Part shown: in pieces, positions 35,023 through 45,895 of the stretch
Numbering within the stretch: position 1 is the first letter of the stretch
Layout: every line of letters begins with the position of its first letter
DNA from: Isoetes taiwanensis
Lineage: Eukaryota; Streptophyta; Lycopodiopsida; Isoetales; Isoetaceae
Assembly: GCA_021234155.1 (NCBI GenBank)
Contig: JAJEKV010000026.1
Location: 2,420,001 to 2,484,000, forward strand
Direction: 5' to 3'
DNA length: 64,000 nt
The notes under the pieces: generated by a model
Told to the model about the DNA's origin: nothing
The model's input: the letters and a program-made list of their open reading frames with translations, nothing else
Database searches by the model: none
Translations under genes and position numbers: made by a program

Positions 35023-35367
35023 AAGAAGGGTATGTTCTTGCTTGTGAGGCCACCTGATAGTTGCCCTACCTGGGTTAGATTATGCAGAAGAAAATCCTAT
35101 AGAGGACCCAAACGAACCTCACTATAAAGAGGTGTCTATCCCTTGGTGGGAGCCTGTCAGTAGGAAAGTTATACCTTATCCCAAGAATGATGTTGATTGT
35201 TGGGAAAAGAGGTGGAGGCCTAACCCTAAGATCCTCGATGCACGCATGTAAAAACCATTGATTATGCATGGGAAGTTGAAGGGATGTCTTCAACCATGTT
35301 GATCCCAAGCGACGTGGCCTCTCAATTAAGAGACATGGCTAATGAGGATAAAGATGATGCTTCATGA
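35023..35367 (+). pseudogene. Detached 3' fragment of a DUF7869-type element gene
   Basis: The plus strand encodes KKGMFLLVRPPDSCPTWV, then EENPIEDPNEPHYKEV, WWEPVSRK and CWEKRWRPNP. After a frameshift near 35250 it continues TIDYAWEVEG and MLIPSDVASQLRDMANE to a stop at 35365. This follows, segment by segment, the C-terminal domain of the minus-strand protein at 55872-56453 (KKGMLLLIGPGDSSPAWM, PHYEEVFVSWWKP, KWRPNP, TIDYGWSV, VVIPASVAAQLQELLAKE). Only this C-terminal part is present and its 5' edge is the pentanucleotide junction. So a second, diverged copy of the element once existed here. Confidence 0.75.
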
Positions 35368-35629
35368 TGAAGAGTAAACTTGTGTTTCGACCTGGATAAA
35401 ATGTGTTCTGCTTGGTTGTTTAAAAGCTATAAAAAGGGTCTTGCTAGCTAGCTTAAAATGGGCAAAATGTGTCATGCGCTTACTATTGAGCTACATGTGT
35501 CATTGCTAGCTTGAAATTCTCAAATTAGCTACTTTTTTTCAAATTAATGAATTGGCACTTCGAAGCGAAGAAGTGGAATCTTGAAGTAAAGGAGGCACAA
35601 ACCAAGCCGATTTGAAGCAAAAGCAATCT

Positions 35630-35835
35630 GAAAAACTAAGGAATGCGTGATTGAAGCCATATCTGAAACCATAGACCATATAAACCCTAAAACAATTGAA
35701 TAGGTTGCCATTAAGGGAAAAAAACATAGATCTAATAGAAAAAATAATCACACTAGACTGCTGCAGATATTAGTCATTTATTAGAACATTCAATTATTTT
35801 GGTAGAGGTTCGAGTCACCGTATTTCATATTCCAA
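35630..35835 (+). repeat. Dispersed repeat with B-box-like sequence, copy 1
   Basis: ACCATAGACCATATAAACCC, a pair of short poly-purine runs, GAATTATTTTGG-like sequence and GGTTCGAGTC occur in the same order as in 54770-54975. GGTTCGAGTC fits a Pol III B box and the other copy has an A-box-like GCTCGCTGATTGCATTGG upstream. A tRNA-derived SINE is possible. This copy abuts the truncated arm of the next fold-back element. Confidence 0.5.
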
Positions 35836-35839
35836 AACT

Positions 35840-36200
35840 TTAAGTGCACCCCTTTGGTTTGGGTGCATACTGCGGGGTGATTTCAGGCATCGAGAGCTAT
35901 CGAATAGGCATATTTGATCTTTATTCCTCGATCTAGACCGTAGATAGCAATCCTCGTTTGTGGGATATGCTTGTACAAGTTTTGGTAGATTGTATAACGA
36001 GGCTTGCAAAATACTATAAGGTTTGACGTAGTGTACTAAATATTATACGATTTTAAGGGGTCTCACTGCTATACGTCATCCCCTGTGTGAATATGCACCC
36101 AAATCAAAGGGGTTTTAGGGGGACTATAATTTAGAAGTGTTAAAATGTAATGGTTTGTGTTAACTAGTATTAATGGTAGTTATATGGTGGTTGTTATATT
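35840..36200. repeat. Fold-back repeat family, copy with short left arm
   Basis: The left arm is cut to about 43 bases (CCCCTTTGGTTTGGGTGCAT). The core is in the same orientation as the copy at 52173-52622. The right arm runs from 36075 (GTCATCCCCTGTGTGAATAT) to about 36195. It is more diverged than the other copies, so probably the oldest. Confidence 0.8.
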
Positions 36201-36714
36201 TAAAATAATTTTGGGCAACATAGGTATTTTATTGATTATGGACAATCTAGGTTATTCATTATTAAGTAATCTTAATATTGCGACACATGAACCATATTTA
36301 TAGAGGAGGAAGTGCACTTCATTTCATCATTATAGATATACAATGCACAACTAGACATTCTCACTTCCATTTACAGAGTGTGAACAAATTGAATTGAGAA
36401 TATAATCTCAAGAAACATATTCCATTCTACTCTCAATTGCCTGCATACCAAGGGCTGCTCAAATGTTTTGCGCATTGCACACCAAGGGCTACTCAAATAT
36501 ATGCAAATATATTGTTGTAAAATAGCCAAAACTTGAACGAAATCATGTATGTGCATATGTTGGCATGAACAATACCATAAGGTCTGCGGAAAAGGGGCTT
36601 GGTGTCCCATATAAAACCAATGCCATTAGTTTAGAAAAACAAACTGTTAAAATATCTTAAAATATATAATAGTAGAAAGAGTGCAGAGATGAAACTGAGA
36701 TATATTTGCAATAT
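36201..36714. other. No gene recognised
   Basis: Short intergenic AT-rich sequence. The minus-strand ORF at 36371-36610 has no known domain. A pair of near-repeats of CACCAAGGGCT..CTCAAAT lies near 36450-36500. Confidence 0.4.
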
Positions 36715-36985
36715 GTAGCATAATAACAGGGGGTTTTCTTTGTGTTTTTGTACGCTTTTCACTAAGGTTTTCCTATGATTTCGTGATGTATTCAAATGGA
36801 TGTACTAATGCGTACATCTAGAGTGCACCATTTCTGAGCCATTGATTTTAGCCTTTTTTTTTCAATGGTCAACAACCAATGGCTCACAACAAAAGTCTTT
36901 TTTTTGTGCGTGTGGTGCATAATGGTCAACAACCAATGGCTCACAACAAAAGCCCTCTTTTTGTGTATGTGGTGCATAATGGGCA
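36715..36985 (-). repeat. Dispersed repeat B, copy 2, with internal 58-bp duplication
   Basis: This is the reverse orientation of the copies at 29340-29600 and 54485-54690, with AGCATAATAACAGGGGGTTT, CGCATTAGTACAT in reverse, and GTGCACCATTTCT. A 58-base unit with GGTCAACAACCAATGGCTCA is tandemly duplicated at 36866-36983. Confidence 0.7.
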
Positions 36986-37000
36986 CATGAAGGGCTTGAA

Positions 37001-37410
37001 GGGCGCATGAAGGGCTTGAAGGGCACATGTAGTGCAGTTTCCCGCCGGCAACACATTTCATATCATAACTTTTGATCCAGAGCTCTGTTTCAGATGATTT
37101 TTATTGTGTTGGAAAGCTCTCTCCGAGATCTTTTTGATAATGTACAATATGGATATGTTTGGTTAAGTTATCTATGCTAAAACAGCAATTTTTCGGCCGG
37201 GTTGGGCACATGAAGGGCTTGAAGGGAACATTTAGTGCAGTTTCCCCACCGGCAACACATTTCTTATCATAACTTTTGATCCAGAGCTCTGTTTCAGATG
37301 ATTTTTATTGCGTTGGAAAGCTCTCTCCGAGATCTTTTTGATAATGTATAATATAGTTATGTTTGGTTAAGTAGTTATCTATGCTAAAACAGCAATTTTT
37401 CGGCCGGGTT
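37001..37410. repeat. 203-bp tandem duplication
   Basis: Two nearly identical units start GGGC(G/A)CATGAAGGGCTTGAAG (37001 and 37204). Both include ATCATAACTTTTGATCCAGA and CAGCAATTTTTCGGCCGGGT. The second carries a small insertion. Related CTATAACTTTTGAT segments recur in the palindromic element at 46.2-46.7 kb. Confidence 0.85.
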
Positions 37411-37449
37411 TGGTAGGCTTTCACATCCTACCAGCTGATTAATACAGGA

Positions 37450-37638
37450 TTGTGCTATTGGATATTGTTTTATGGCTCATTCCAAATGAAGCTTGCAAAA
37501 AATTGCCATGCATTTTTAGATTTTGAGGCAGTTATTAAGCAAATTCCAAGGCTTCTAGATCCTTGTGCTAACAAGCAGAAAATTTCCCACTTTGGTTTCC
37601 CACCACAAGAATCCATGGAGGCCAAAGGCTGCTGTTAA
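37450..37638 (+). other. Short unrecognised ORF
   Basis: 62 codons, with KLAKNCHAFLDFEAVIKQIP and LLDPCANKQKISHFGFPPQE. The composition is protein-like and stretches of it look exon-like, but I recognise no family and no partner exon. Confidence 0.2.
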
Positions 37639-37962
37639 ATTCCAGTTGAAAAATGTTTGTGTATGGGTGTTGCAAACTTTATGACTTTCAGAATAATGGG
37701 ATCAATCTGCTCTATCTTTATGGTAACTTTTACTTATGTTCTATTTGTTTTATTGTGATGAAATTCAAAAGCTACAGGTGATTAAAGCCTCAAATGAATT
37801 CTAGTTTTTTTTTTTGTTTGAATTCTAAAAATTTTGTCACACCCGGGGGGGAGGTGACGTCCCTAAGGCCCTGAAGGGGCCAAAAAAATTTTTTTGCAAC
37901 ACAAACCATTAACATCCAACATATAAAAATTAAATCCCCCAACACATAACAACCAACACATA

Positions 37963-38445
37963 ACAACCATTGACATTAACAACCAACACATAACTACCAT
38001 TGACATTAATTAACACAACCATTGGGTCCAACACATTTAAATTAAAATCCCCCTTAAACCCCCTTTGGTTTGGGTGCATATTCACACGGGGGGTGACGTA
38101 AGGCAGCGAGAGCCCTCATAATTGTATTTTGCACGTACGAAATCAACATCATATAGTATTCCGCTTGAAATCTTATAGTATTTTGCGAATCTTGTTATAC
38201 AGTATAGCAAATTTTGTACTTGCATACCCCACAAACGAGGAACTTTACGTACGGTGTAGATTAAGGAATAAGGGGTGAATATGCCTATCCAACAGCTCTC
38301 GTTGCCCGGAGTCACCCCCCGTGTGAATATGCACCCAAACCAAAGGGGGTTTAAGGGGGATTTTAATTTAAATGTGTTGGACCCAATGGTTGTGTTAATT
38401 AATGTCAATGGTAGTTATGTGTTGGTTGTTAATGTCAATGGTTGT
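37963..38445. mobile_element. Fold-back (MITE-like) element with perfect 135-bp arms
   Basis: The left arm (37963-38097) and right arm (38311-38445) are exact reverse complements over 135 bases. They enclose a 213-base asymmetric core that contains CCCCACAAACGAGGAACTTT and GGTGTAGATTAAGGAATAAG. It belongs to the same family as the copies near 26.8, 36.0 and 52.4 kb. It has no coding capacity. Left-side flanking sequence (37850-37962) contains further arm-like repeats and GGCCCTGAAGGGGCC. No clear target duplication could be assigned. Confidence 0.85.
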
Positions 38446-41213
38446 ACGCAACCTACTAGGTTTTGAAAATCTGTATGCAGCCTGCTAGCTTCTGATGACT
38501 TCAAATGCACCAAGATTAAGAAAATTACGATCTCCTTCTAGAGGACGTTAAAAAATCTATTCTATTCTATTCTATTTCTTCTAGAGGATTTAACAAGAAT
38601 TCATAATAGTAATTGGAGGATAAGAATGAAGGGCATATGGAAGACACCATTCATAGCAATAAACCCTTTGAATATGCAATGGATGCTTGAGAAACTAGCA
38701 TAGCATTTCCAAATATTAAGTTTACACTGCCTACAAGAACAGTCCCGAAACTATACTGTCTAATTGTTGTATACTGTGCAGAAAATTACAAACTTCATGT
38801 CATACATAATAAAACCTTGTTAGAAACTTGCTTGCCAATTCAATTGCAAGACGCGACAACCGTAGAAGATACGGATATCTAAGATAACACATATTGCCAT
38901 AACTTGTCCAGAACCTAGCTTTAAGACAAGAAAAAGCATTCGACACCTGTGTTTCTGATGGTTTTTCTTTTGGTAGTTTCCAACACAAGTACAGTAAGTA
39001 TCTTAAAGATACGGTATGTATTTTATTGGTATTTTATAGGTACGACAAGTATTCTAAGTATTTTTATAGGTACAATACATACTTTAATACCTATAATAAT
39101 TAGTACATAGATGTTCAAGTATGATAAAATAATAGATGACTTTGGTCTTGCATGAAAAAAGCATAAGCTGGTGCAGACTGCTCTGTTTCAAGGTAATTTT
39201 TGTTTTGATAAAGTTCATATTGTTCTGATACCATATTGTTCATATTGTTTTGCAACTTGAAAAAGACCTTAATGTTCTCCAAGAAGATTTTACAGACTAT
39301 GTCTATTATATGGTTTATGAATGCCCCAAACAAAAGGACACCAAAACTTTTGATGAAGCAACTAGTAGCATGGAGTAGAAAATTGTAAAGGTAAAGTGGG
39401 GATGCGTTTTCTGAAGCTTAATGACTGGGCATCTATGTATCATTTTCTTCTTTGGATAAAGGGTTCATAAAATTATTTTGTTTGCCCTTTTGCATAGTAC
39501 ACTATGTTTTGCCATTTGATGTGTTAAATGCATACACATTGATGATATATTGTAGCTGAAAAAAGGTTCATAAAAGGTGTGAGGTAGTTTTAGATTTTTT
39601 TTTCTAGCTTATTAAGAATTATCTTTCACAGAGAATAACACAAGAAATTAACCTACTCCTGTGTTGGAACAAATTGGAAGCCATAAAGCCAATTTATTTC
39701 TTGCCCAATTGCATTCCATTAGATTATGGTTTGAGAAGTATATGTTGTTATATTAGGAACCATCTTCTTTATGAGGTTATCTCAATTCTTTTTGCTTGTT
39801 GTGACACTACTGTTGTCTGTCATGTGGGTGGGCATTGATGGTGATATTAGGACTATTACCAATGAGCAGCAAATTCAATTAGTCCCTCTATTAGATGCAT
39901 GATACGAAATACAATGGACATTCTAAAAGAGTTTTCTATGGACTTCGGGTGTAGTTTCATTTTGCAACAAGATAAAAGTACATTGTAACTAGTATTTGAA
40001 TCCTGTTGTAAATATTTAATGTATCGTACCTTGTAATGTACCTCTTAGTTTTTAACGTACCGAAAACAAAAATAGTACGTTAAAAAGTGTCGTTACTGTC
40101 TCGAGATGTCGCAGGCGTGCTGCCAAAGGTAATGTCACATTTGCCACAGTGACTGAAAATGTGATGCCGCATTGTAAAAATCTTGAAGAAGGTTTCATGC
40201 TTGAATGAAGGAAGGAAGGAAGGAAGTTCTTTTATCGTCCGTGGAGGCCAATCGGCCTATGGGACCCAAATAGCAGCATCATGGAGGCCCATTTATTTGA
40301 TAATTTTCTAGGCTCATAATTCAAGCTTATGCTTTTTCTTGGAGTTGGAAATAGGAATAGTTTAAAGTCTGATTCATAGTGGTTTTTGGAGCGTCAAACC
40401 TCTGTAGTTGTGATTTAGCTGAAATCTCCATATTGCATGATGGGCTTCATATTTGCTTATATTGTCAATTGAGTTCTAAGTGTGTGGGCCCCTTATGTAG
40501 CTGATGAATAGTGATTTTGATGTTCCTATTTGGAGTGATATAAGTATCTAATTTTTTGATACAGACCATACAAAAGTTGTTGTAATGAGGCTTGCCTTCT
40601 TATTCACAAGAACAAGGTGCTACACATAGATACTTGCCCTCTTTGCCCTCTATAAAACAAAGAAGTCTCCTTTCCGTGAGAATGCAGATGCGCTTGTCTT
40701 GGTAGCAAGATTATATGTGCTAAGTTACGAGAGGTTCGACCAAGATTATATGTGCTAGGTTGGAGTGGTTCCATAAGTGACTTTTGATGTCCAAGCAAAA
40801 CTTGTTGAAGGAAGGATGACCTTTAGCTTATATTATGCAATGCACAATGGTGGTAAGATGTGCCAAATAAATTCACTTTCTTAAGCATCTTAAAATTAGT
40901 GCAAGACGAGTGCTTATGAAAATGGGATTATGCATCTAATACGTTGGAAACATGATTAGCATAGTGTGAATGGGCAGTTGTGCTAATGGCTGGTTCACAA
41001 TGCTAGCAGAACTAACATAGCAGCTAATTATGCAGTGGAAGGGGAATTAATACATTACAGGACTTTTTTTGCTATGCATGCAAAGGAGTACTACATTGTG
41101 TTTGTAAAGTGAATAACTAGGCACAAGAATTATCCCTAATTCATGTTAACAGTGAATTGAATAATGTTAAAAATGCTATTGAGGGTTCAAATCCGTTGTG
41201 TGATGTGGAACGG
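38446..41213. other. No gene recognised
   Basis: AT-rich intergenic DNA. It contains a (TTCTA)n junction at 38553-38577 next to GGACGTTAAAAAATC, a (GGAA)n run followed by TTATCGTCCGTGGAGGCCAA at 40207-40250, and a palindrome TTTTAACGTAC..GTACGTTAAAA near 40052-40087. No ORF is assignable. Confidence 0.4.
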
Positions 41214-41324
41214 GAAGGGGGAGGGCATTCTTGCCAGCCCTCTGACCTGCAGAATCCGAAAGCAACGTTGAGGCGCGACCGGATTCTGCAGGTCAGGGGG
41301 CTGGCAAGAATGCCTGGCCCCTTC
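41214..41324. other. Near-perfect 45-bp hairpin with 21-base loop
   Basis: Arms 41214-41258 and 41280-41324 pair with about four mismatches (GGCATTCTTGCCAGCC with GGCTGGCAAGAATGCC, and CTGACCTGCAGAATCCG with CGGATTCTGCAGGTCAG). Size and loop resemble a plant miRNA precursor or a very small MITE. A partial third copy of the arm (GACCGGATTCTACAGGT) follows at 41342. Expression is unknown. Confidence 0.6.
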
Positions 41325-42960
41325 TTATCGAGGTAAGGTGGAGACCGGATTCTACAGGTTTTTTGGGGGTGAGTTGCTATTCTGGAACACACACCGACTT
41401 ACCTTGACGTTATTTAAATGTTCTCCGTGTTATGATTGTTCTACAAAACGATTGTTGTAATAATCTTGCCGAAATCAGAAAGCGTAGTTTTGTAACATAA
41501 GATTTTGCATGGTTTGGTGTTGTATTCGTATATAAATACAGTATAAGCTGACGCTGGCATCCAAGATTCTAAACAGGGGAATCTAGTGTTTTGGATTCGT
41601 GCGTTTGTGTGGTCGGGAGGGCTCCGCTTCACTTGGGCGGGCCGCAGATGGCGCATGCTGCTATTCCTGGCTAGATAGGTGTCGATTTGCTTCAGTTTCA
41701 GCCTATTCTTGACGGCGCCTAGGCTTCTGCTGGAAGGCATGCTCCAGCCACAGGGGTGTGTGAGTCTGCCACGGTTGCATGTTGGGGTTTCCAGCCTGAT
41801 GGAACCGAACACAGCCTAACACAGCTCTATAGGAATTGTTGCTTGCTTTTAGTCCTTTTTGTTTCATTTCTGATGGTGGTTTGAAAGAAAGAGGGCATGT
41901 TCTTATCCTCATTTGAAAGCCGATTTCAGGTTGGTGGTGGAAGGGCGATGGCAGTGAGCTTCTGCACCTTGTCTTCAGGGGGAAAATGAATTGGTGGAAA
42001 ACTTGTGTGGCATCTGATCACTGTTTATGGCGTCCCTGTGCTCTGCTACTCTTAACACAAGGCAGCCATAGCCATCCCTCTCAGTTCTTTTCTTAACAAC
42101 ACAGGTTGTGCGTGTGGAGTTTTTTTTTTTGGTTGGTTGTTCTTTATTGTGCAGGTACTTCGCTAGGGCAAGCACATAATCCTAACTGGTTTGACAGATC
42201 TGGATATGAGCTCTTTCTGCAAAACAAGTCTTGAGGTTTTCCCATCGTTTTGCTTCAGAAGGTTCACAGCTTGCTTCTTGGGTCTCCATGGAGCTCTTAG
42301 GGAAACGCCCAACTGATTCAAAGTTTTTTTTTGCAGGATTTGGGTGGCTTCTTGAGCAAGTGTTCTTCAAATCTGGTGTTGTTCAACAGGTGTTCTTCAA
42401 ACCTGGCAGGGCTTCGGCCCCTAAGCATACTACGCATTCCTCTTGTGGGATTCCTAGTATGCCTGGATGAGCGTCGGAACTTCTACTGGGGTTCGACTCC
42501 CCAGGCTCACCATTCTCTATTTTCAGTGTTTAATATTCTTGTTTGGCTGCTAATTGTGAAGCATGATATTTTTTCAATGGTTTAATCAAATGAATGTTAG
42601 GGGTAAGTCAAGCAAGGTGGGCCCCATCGTTGACCCCATCTTGACTTGTGTTTGAGGGCTCCAAATTCGCCCCATGGCATATGCTGTGGCATATGCCAGC
42701 ATCCAATGGCCCAAAATAATTTTAATACACCCAAAACGATAATACAACCTCATCATATACGCAGTGGGCCATTAAAGGTCCCATGTGGGCATTTGATGGG
42801 CACCTAGTGGTCTATTGAAGGCACATGTGGTCTATTGGGATCAAATTAACGTCCCACCTTAAAACTTTATATCGCGGTGTTTAGTATGAATTGAAAGCTA
42901 AAGAGGCAAATTTCACCATGCTGTGTTAAAAAAGGGGAAGGTAAAAAAAAAAAAAGTTTA
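41325..42960. other. GPAT upstream intergenic region
   Basis: No gene is recognised. 41491-41555 repeats sequence from about 12090. A T-arm-like TGGGGTTCGACTCCCCA lies near 42489 but has no matching acceptor stem. The last 300 bases before the GPAT transcript are C/G-mixed with repeated GTGGGC(C/A)/TCTATTG motifs and may contain its promoter. No clear TATA box was identified. Confidence 0.35.
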
Positions 42961-42966
42961 GCCCAT

Positions 42967-43017
42967 CGTAATAAGGAGAGAGGCGTCCATTACCGCTTGG
43001 CAGTGCGCCTTATTACG
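42967..43017. promoter_or_regulatory. 10-bp perfect inverted repeat upstream of GPAT
   Basis: CGTAATAAGG (42967-42976) and CCTTATTACG (43008-43017) are exact reverse complements separated by 31 bases. They lie about 360 bases before the GPAT start codon and probably near the transcript start. They could be paired protein-binding sites or a hairpin; this is inference from position only. Confidence 0.35.
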
Positions 43018-43146
43018 TTGGCCCACAAACGAGAAAGAAAATGCAAGGGTTTTCCGTTCCGTCAGCTATGCCCGCCTATAACAAGGTCCCCCCGCGTCTT
43101 CTTTCTTCAGACTGGTTTTTTCCTGCTTTGTCAGAACAAAACCTTG

Positions 43147-43369
43147 GTAGGTCTCCGTTTTCCTTATCTCTTTGTTCGTTGCAATGTACTCCAATAGATT
43201 TTACATTCTCGAACTCATTCTTGCTTTCAAATTTGAATGCTCAAGCATCATATTTGTGAATTGTTTCCTACATTATGTTTTCTATTTTAGTCTAATTACT
43301 TCAGTTTATTTCTAGCTCTTTTCACTTTGGTTACAAATCTAGAATAAATCTAAGTTTTTTTCACAGCAG
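43147..43369 (+). other. Probable GPAT 5'UTR intron
   Basis: CCTTG|GTAGGT at 43146/43147 is a good donor. The T-rich tract ending TTTTTTCACAGCAG at 43369 is a good acceptor. The exon then runs only ten bases to the start codon in the context GCCATGGCA, a strong plant initiation context. Removing the intron leaves a short leader. RNA evidence would be needed to be certain. Confidence 0.5.
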
Positions 43370-43379
43370 GGTTTAAGCC

Positions 43380-44978
43380 ATGGCAAAGGTGGAAAAACCT
43401 CGCTTCCAATTTGTCGGAACTTGCAGCACAAAGGACCGCGAGAAACAGAGCATTGTAGCAGACCTGGAGGGGACTCTTCTCAGATCGAAGAGCCCATTTC
43501 CCTATTTTCTACTAGTAGCTCTAGAAGGAGGAAGTCTGATTCGAAGCATAATTTTCACACTTGTTTCCCCCCTTGCCTGGCTGCTGTATTATTTTGTATC
43601 AGAAGCTGCAGCAATCAAAGTAATGATCTACTTTGCATTTGCTGGCCAGAAAGTGAGAAAAATTGAGCAGGTTGCAAGGGCAGTTTTACCAAAATTCTAC
43701 TCTGAAGATGTTCATCGTGAATCCTTCAAAGTTTTCTTATCCTGCGGCAAAAAATATGTTGTCACTTCCTGCCCTCGGATCATGTCAGAGCATTTTGCCA
43801 AGATGTGCCTTGGGGCAGAAGAAGTGATTGGAACAGAGATTGAAGTTACTCAAACTGGATATGCCACTGGATTTGTTAAGGAATCTGGCATTTTAGTCAG
43901 ATCAAACAAAAAGAAAGCAGTGGAGGAAAAATTTGGAGACGAAATACCAGATATTGGGCTTGGAGACGAAGAAGCTGACTATGAATTCATCAACATATGC
44001 AAGGCAAGGATCTGTGATGTTGGAAATCTTGTTTTTGTCCTAACAAAGATTTAAGCATCTGCTTGAACAGGGTTATGATGTACTAAGGATTTTATGATCG
44101 AAATGCAGGAAGCATATCTGGTGCCAAGGAAGAAAGTAAAAGCAGCTACAAGAGAAATGCTAGTGAAACCAGTAATTTTTCATGATGGCAGGCTGGTGCA
44201 AAGGCCAACTCCTCTGAATGCTGTGGTAACATTTCTATGGCTACCAATAAGTGTAATATTATCAGTGTTAAGGATCATGGTGACAGTACCATGTCCAATG
44301 AAATATGCCACCATAGTATACAAACTAGTAGGGATAAGGTTTAAATCAAAGGGACCAGCGCCTGCGCCGAAGAAGAAGGGAGAAAAAGGTATTCTGTTTG
44401 TTAGCACACATAGAACATTATGTGATCCTGTGTTTGTAGGAGTGGGAGCAGGACGAAGTGTGATGGGATTAACATATAGTGTGAGCAAGTTGTCTGAAAA
44501 AATGGCACCAATAAAAACAATGAGGCTTACAAGGGACAGGGAAAAAGATGCTGCAAATATCAAGGCACTGCTTGACAAAGGTATTGATCTTGTTATATGC
44601 CCTGAGGGCACTACATGCAGGGAGCCATTTTTGCTCAGATTTAGTGCCATGTTTACCGAACTTACGGACCGCATTCTTCCAGTCGCACTTGTTCAGAAGA
44701 GTAGCACTTTCCATGGCACAACTGTTAGAGGTTGGAAAGCACTTGATCCCTTCTTTTTGTTCATGAATCCTTTTCCCTGCTTTGAAGTTACTTACCTAGA
44801 CCAGTTGCCTCCTGAGCTTAGTGTTCAGGGTGGTAAATCTGCCATTGATGTGGCCAATTATATTCAAAGGGTTCTCGGTGATACCCTTGGTTTTGATTGC
44901 ACCAATTTTACTCGCAAAGATAAGTATGGCATGCTCATTGGCAGTGATGGGTCCGTTCCTGACAGAAAGAAAAATTAG
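43380..44978 (+). CDS. sn-2-type glycerol-3-phosphate acyltransferase (cutin/suberin GPAT family), two exons
   Basis: Exons 43380-44003 and 44109-44978 encode 497 residues, the usual length of land-plant GPAT1-8 proteins. These ER-membrane enzymes transfer acyl groups from acyl-CoA to glycerol-3-phosphate for cutin, suberin and related lipids. The N-terminal half is the HAD-like phosphatase domain: motif I is DLEGT (28-32), with a later GDEEAD (195-200). Hydrophobic segments lie near 40-75 and 242-268. The C-terminal acyltransferase has HRTLCD (309-314, HX4D), TRDR (349-352), [10 protein letters not shown] (372-381) and the ending [14 protein letters not shown] typical of the family. Motif I has Glu where phosphatase-competent members have a second Asp, so monoacylglycerol formation may be impaired. 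The intron is GC-AG. The frame is clean and the gene appears functional. The mix of GPAT4/6/8-like and GPAT1/5-like features prevents a subgroup call. Confidence 0.92.
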
Positions 44979-45034
44979 CACCATTACTGGCTGAGGCTCA
45001 CATCAGCTTTTAGTTATATCAAAACCCACTTAAT

Positions 45035-45560
45035 TTTGCAACCTGAATCAAAGCGAATGGTTCATGTACTCTGTAAGTTATCCAATTGCGAAGGTGTAGA
45101 ATTCAATTTATTTGCTTTTGATTCAATTCAGACCATTTTCGTTGTTCTTCTTGCTGGGCACACCATTCCTTTACTTGAATTTTATTCGGACTATATGGCT
45201 TGTTTAAGTTGCAGCATTCATTTTGGTATATCCATGCATGTGAAACTGTGAATGTCTGTGCCCTCCTATTTTTATTAATTTTCTTCAGGGCTTCAAGACC
45301 CACCCTTTACTTTATTTGGCAACCTGAATCGTATAATCTGTACCCAATTGCCAAGCTGTAGAATTAAATTTCTTTGCTTTTGGTTCAGAACCTCAGACCG
45401 TTTACTTTGTTCTTTCTTGCTGGGCACACGTCATTGACCCATTTCTTTACATTCATTTTATTCGGTTCTTCAAGTTGTAGCATTCATTTATATCACTGCT
45501 CTGTGACACTGTGTCGAGCAAGAAATGGAGGAGCACATGTCTTCTCATTTCATTAATTCT
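45035..45560. repeat. Diverged tandem duplication in the GPAT 3' flank
   Basis: The block containing CAACCTGAATC, CAATTGC-AAG-TGTAGAATT, TTGCTGGGCACAC and TTGCAGCATTCATTT occurs twice with a period near 283 bases (from about 45038 and 45320). The first copy starts just 60 bases after the GPAT stop, so part may be 3'UTR. ORFs here are chance frames. Confidence 0.75.
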
Positions 45561-45710
45561 CTCCATTAATTCTCTCCAGAGGTCTTAAAGAAGCATCCCG
45601 AGGTTTTCTACTGACTGGCTGGCTGCTTATCGGGATCCGTTTTCTATATTCTTAACTACTTGTGCGTATCTATCATTATTGGTAGGATGTGACACCATGG
45701 GTAGGGTAGT

Positions 45711-45895
45711 AGGTGCTTGTCATTGGCTTTGGTGGGCATCGGATTCGAGGAACATTATAAACCAACCCGTTAGGTGCTTGTCATTGGCTTTGGTGGGCAT
45801 CGGATTCGAGGAACATTATAAACCAACCCGTTTAAACATACATTGGATTCGAGGAACATTATAAACCAACCCGTTTAAACATACATTGGCAAGAT
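45711..45895. repeat. Tandem repeat, 61-base unit plus shorter derivatives
   Basis: A 61-base unit (AGGTGCTTGTCATTGGCTTT, then GGATTCGAGGAACATTATAA) is present twice, perfectly, from 45711. It is followed by a 48-base derivative duplicated from the GGATTCGAGG part. This is recent slippage or unequal exchange. Confidence 0.85.

Noticed and set aside
42430-42520. Possible tRNA gene ending in TGGGGTTCGACTCCCCA
   Set aside because: The T-arm is perfect, but no 5' strand can pair with the expected acceptor stem and no D or anticodon arm is convincing.
44180-44714. Minus-strand ORFs of 164 and 81 residues
   Set aside because: They are shadows of the GPAT second exon; the plus-strand frame carries all family motifs.
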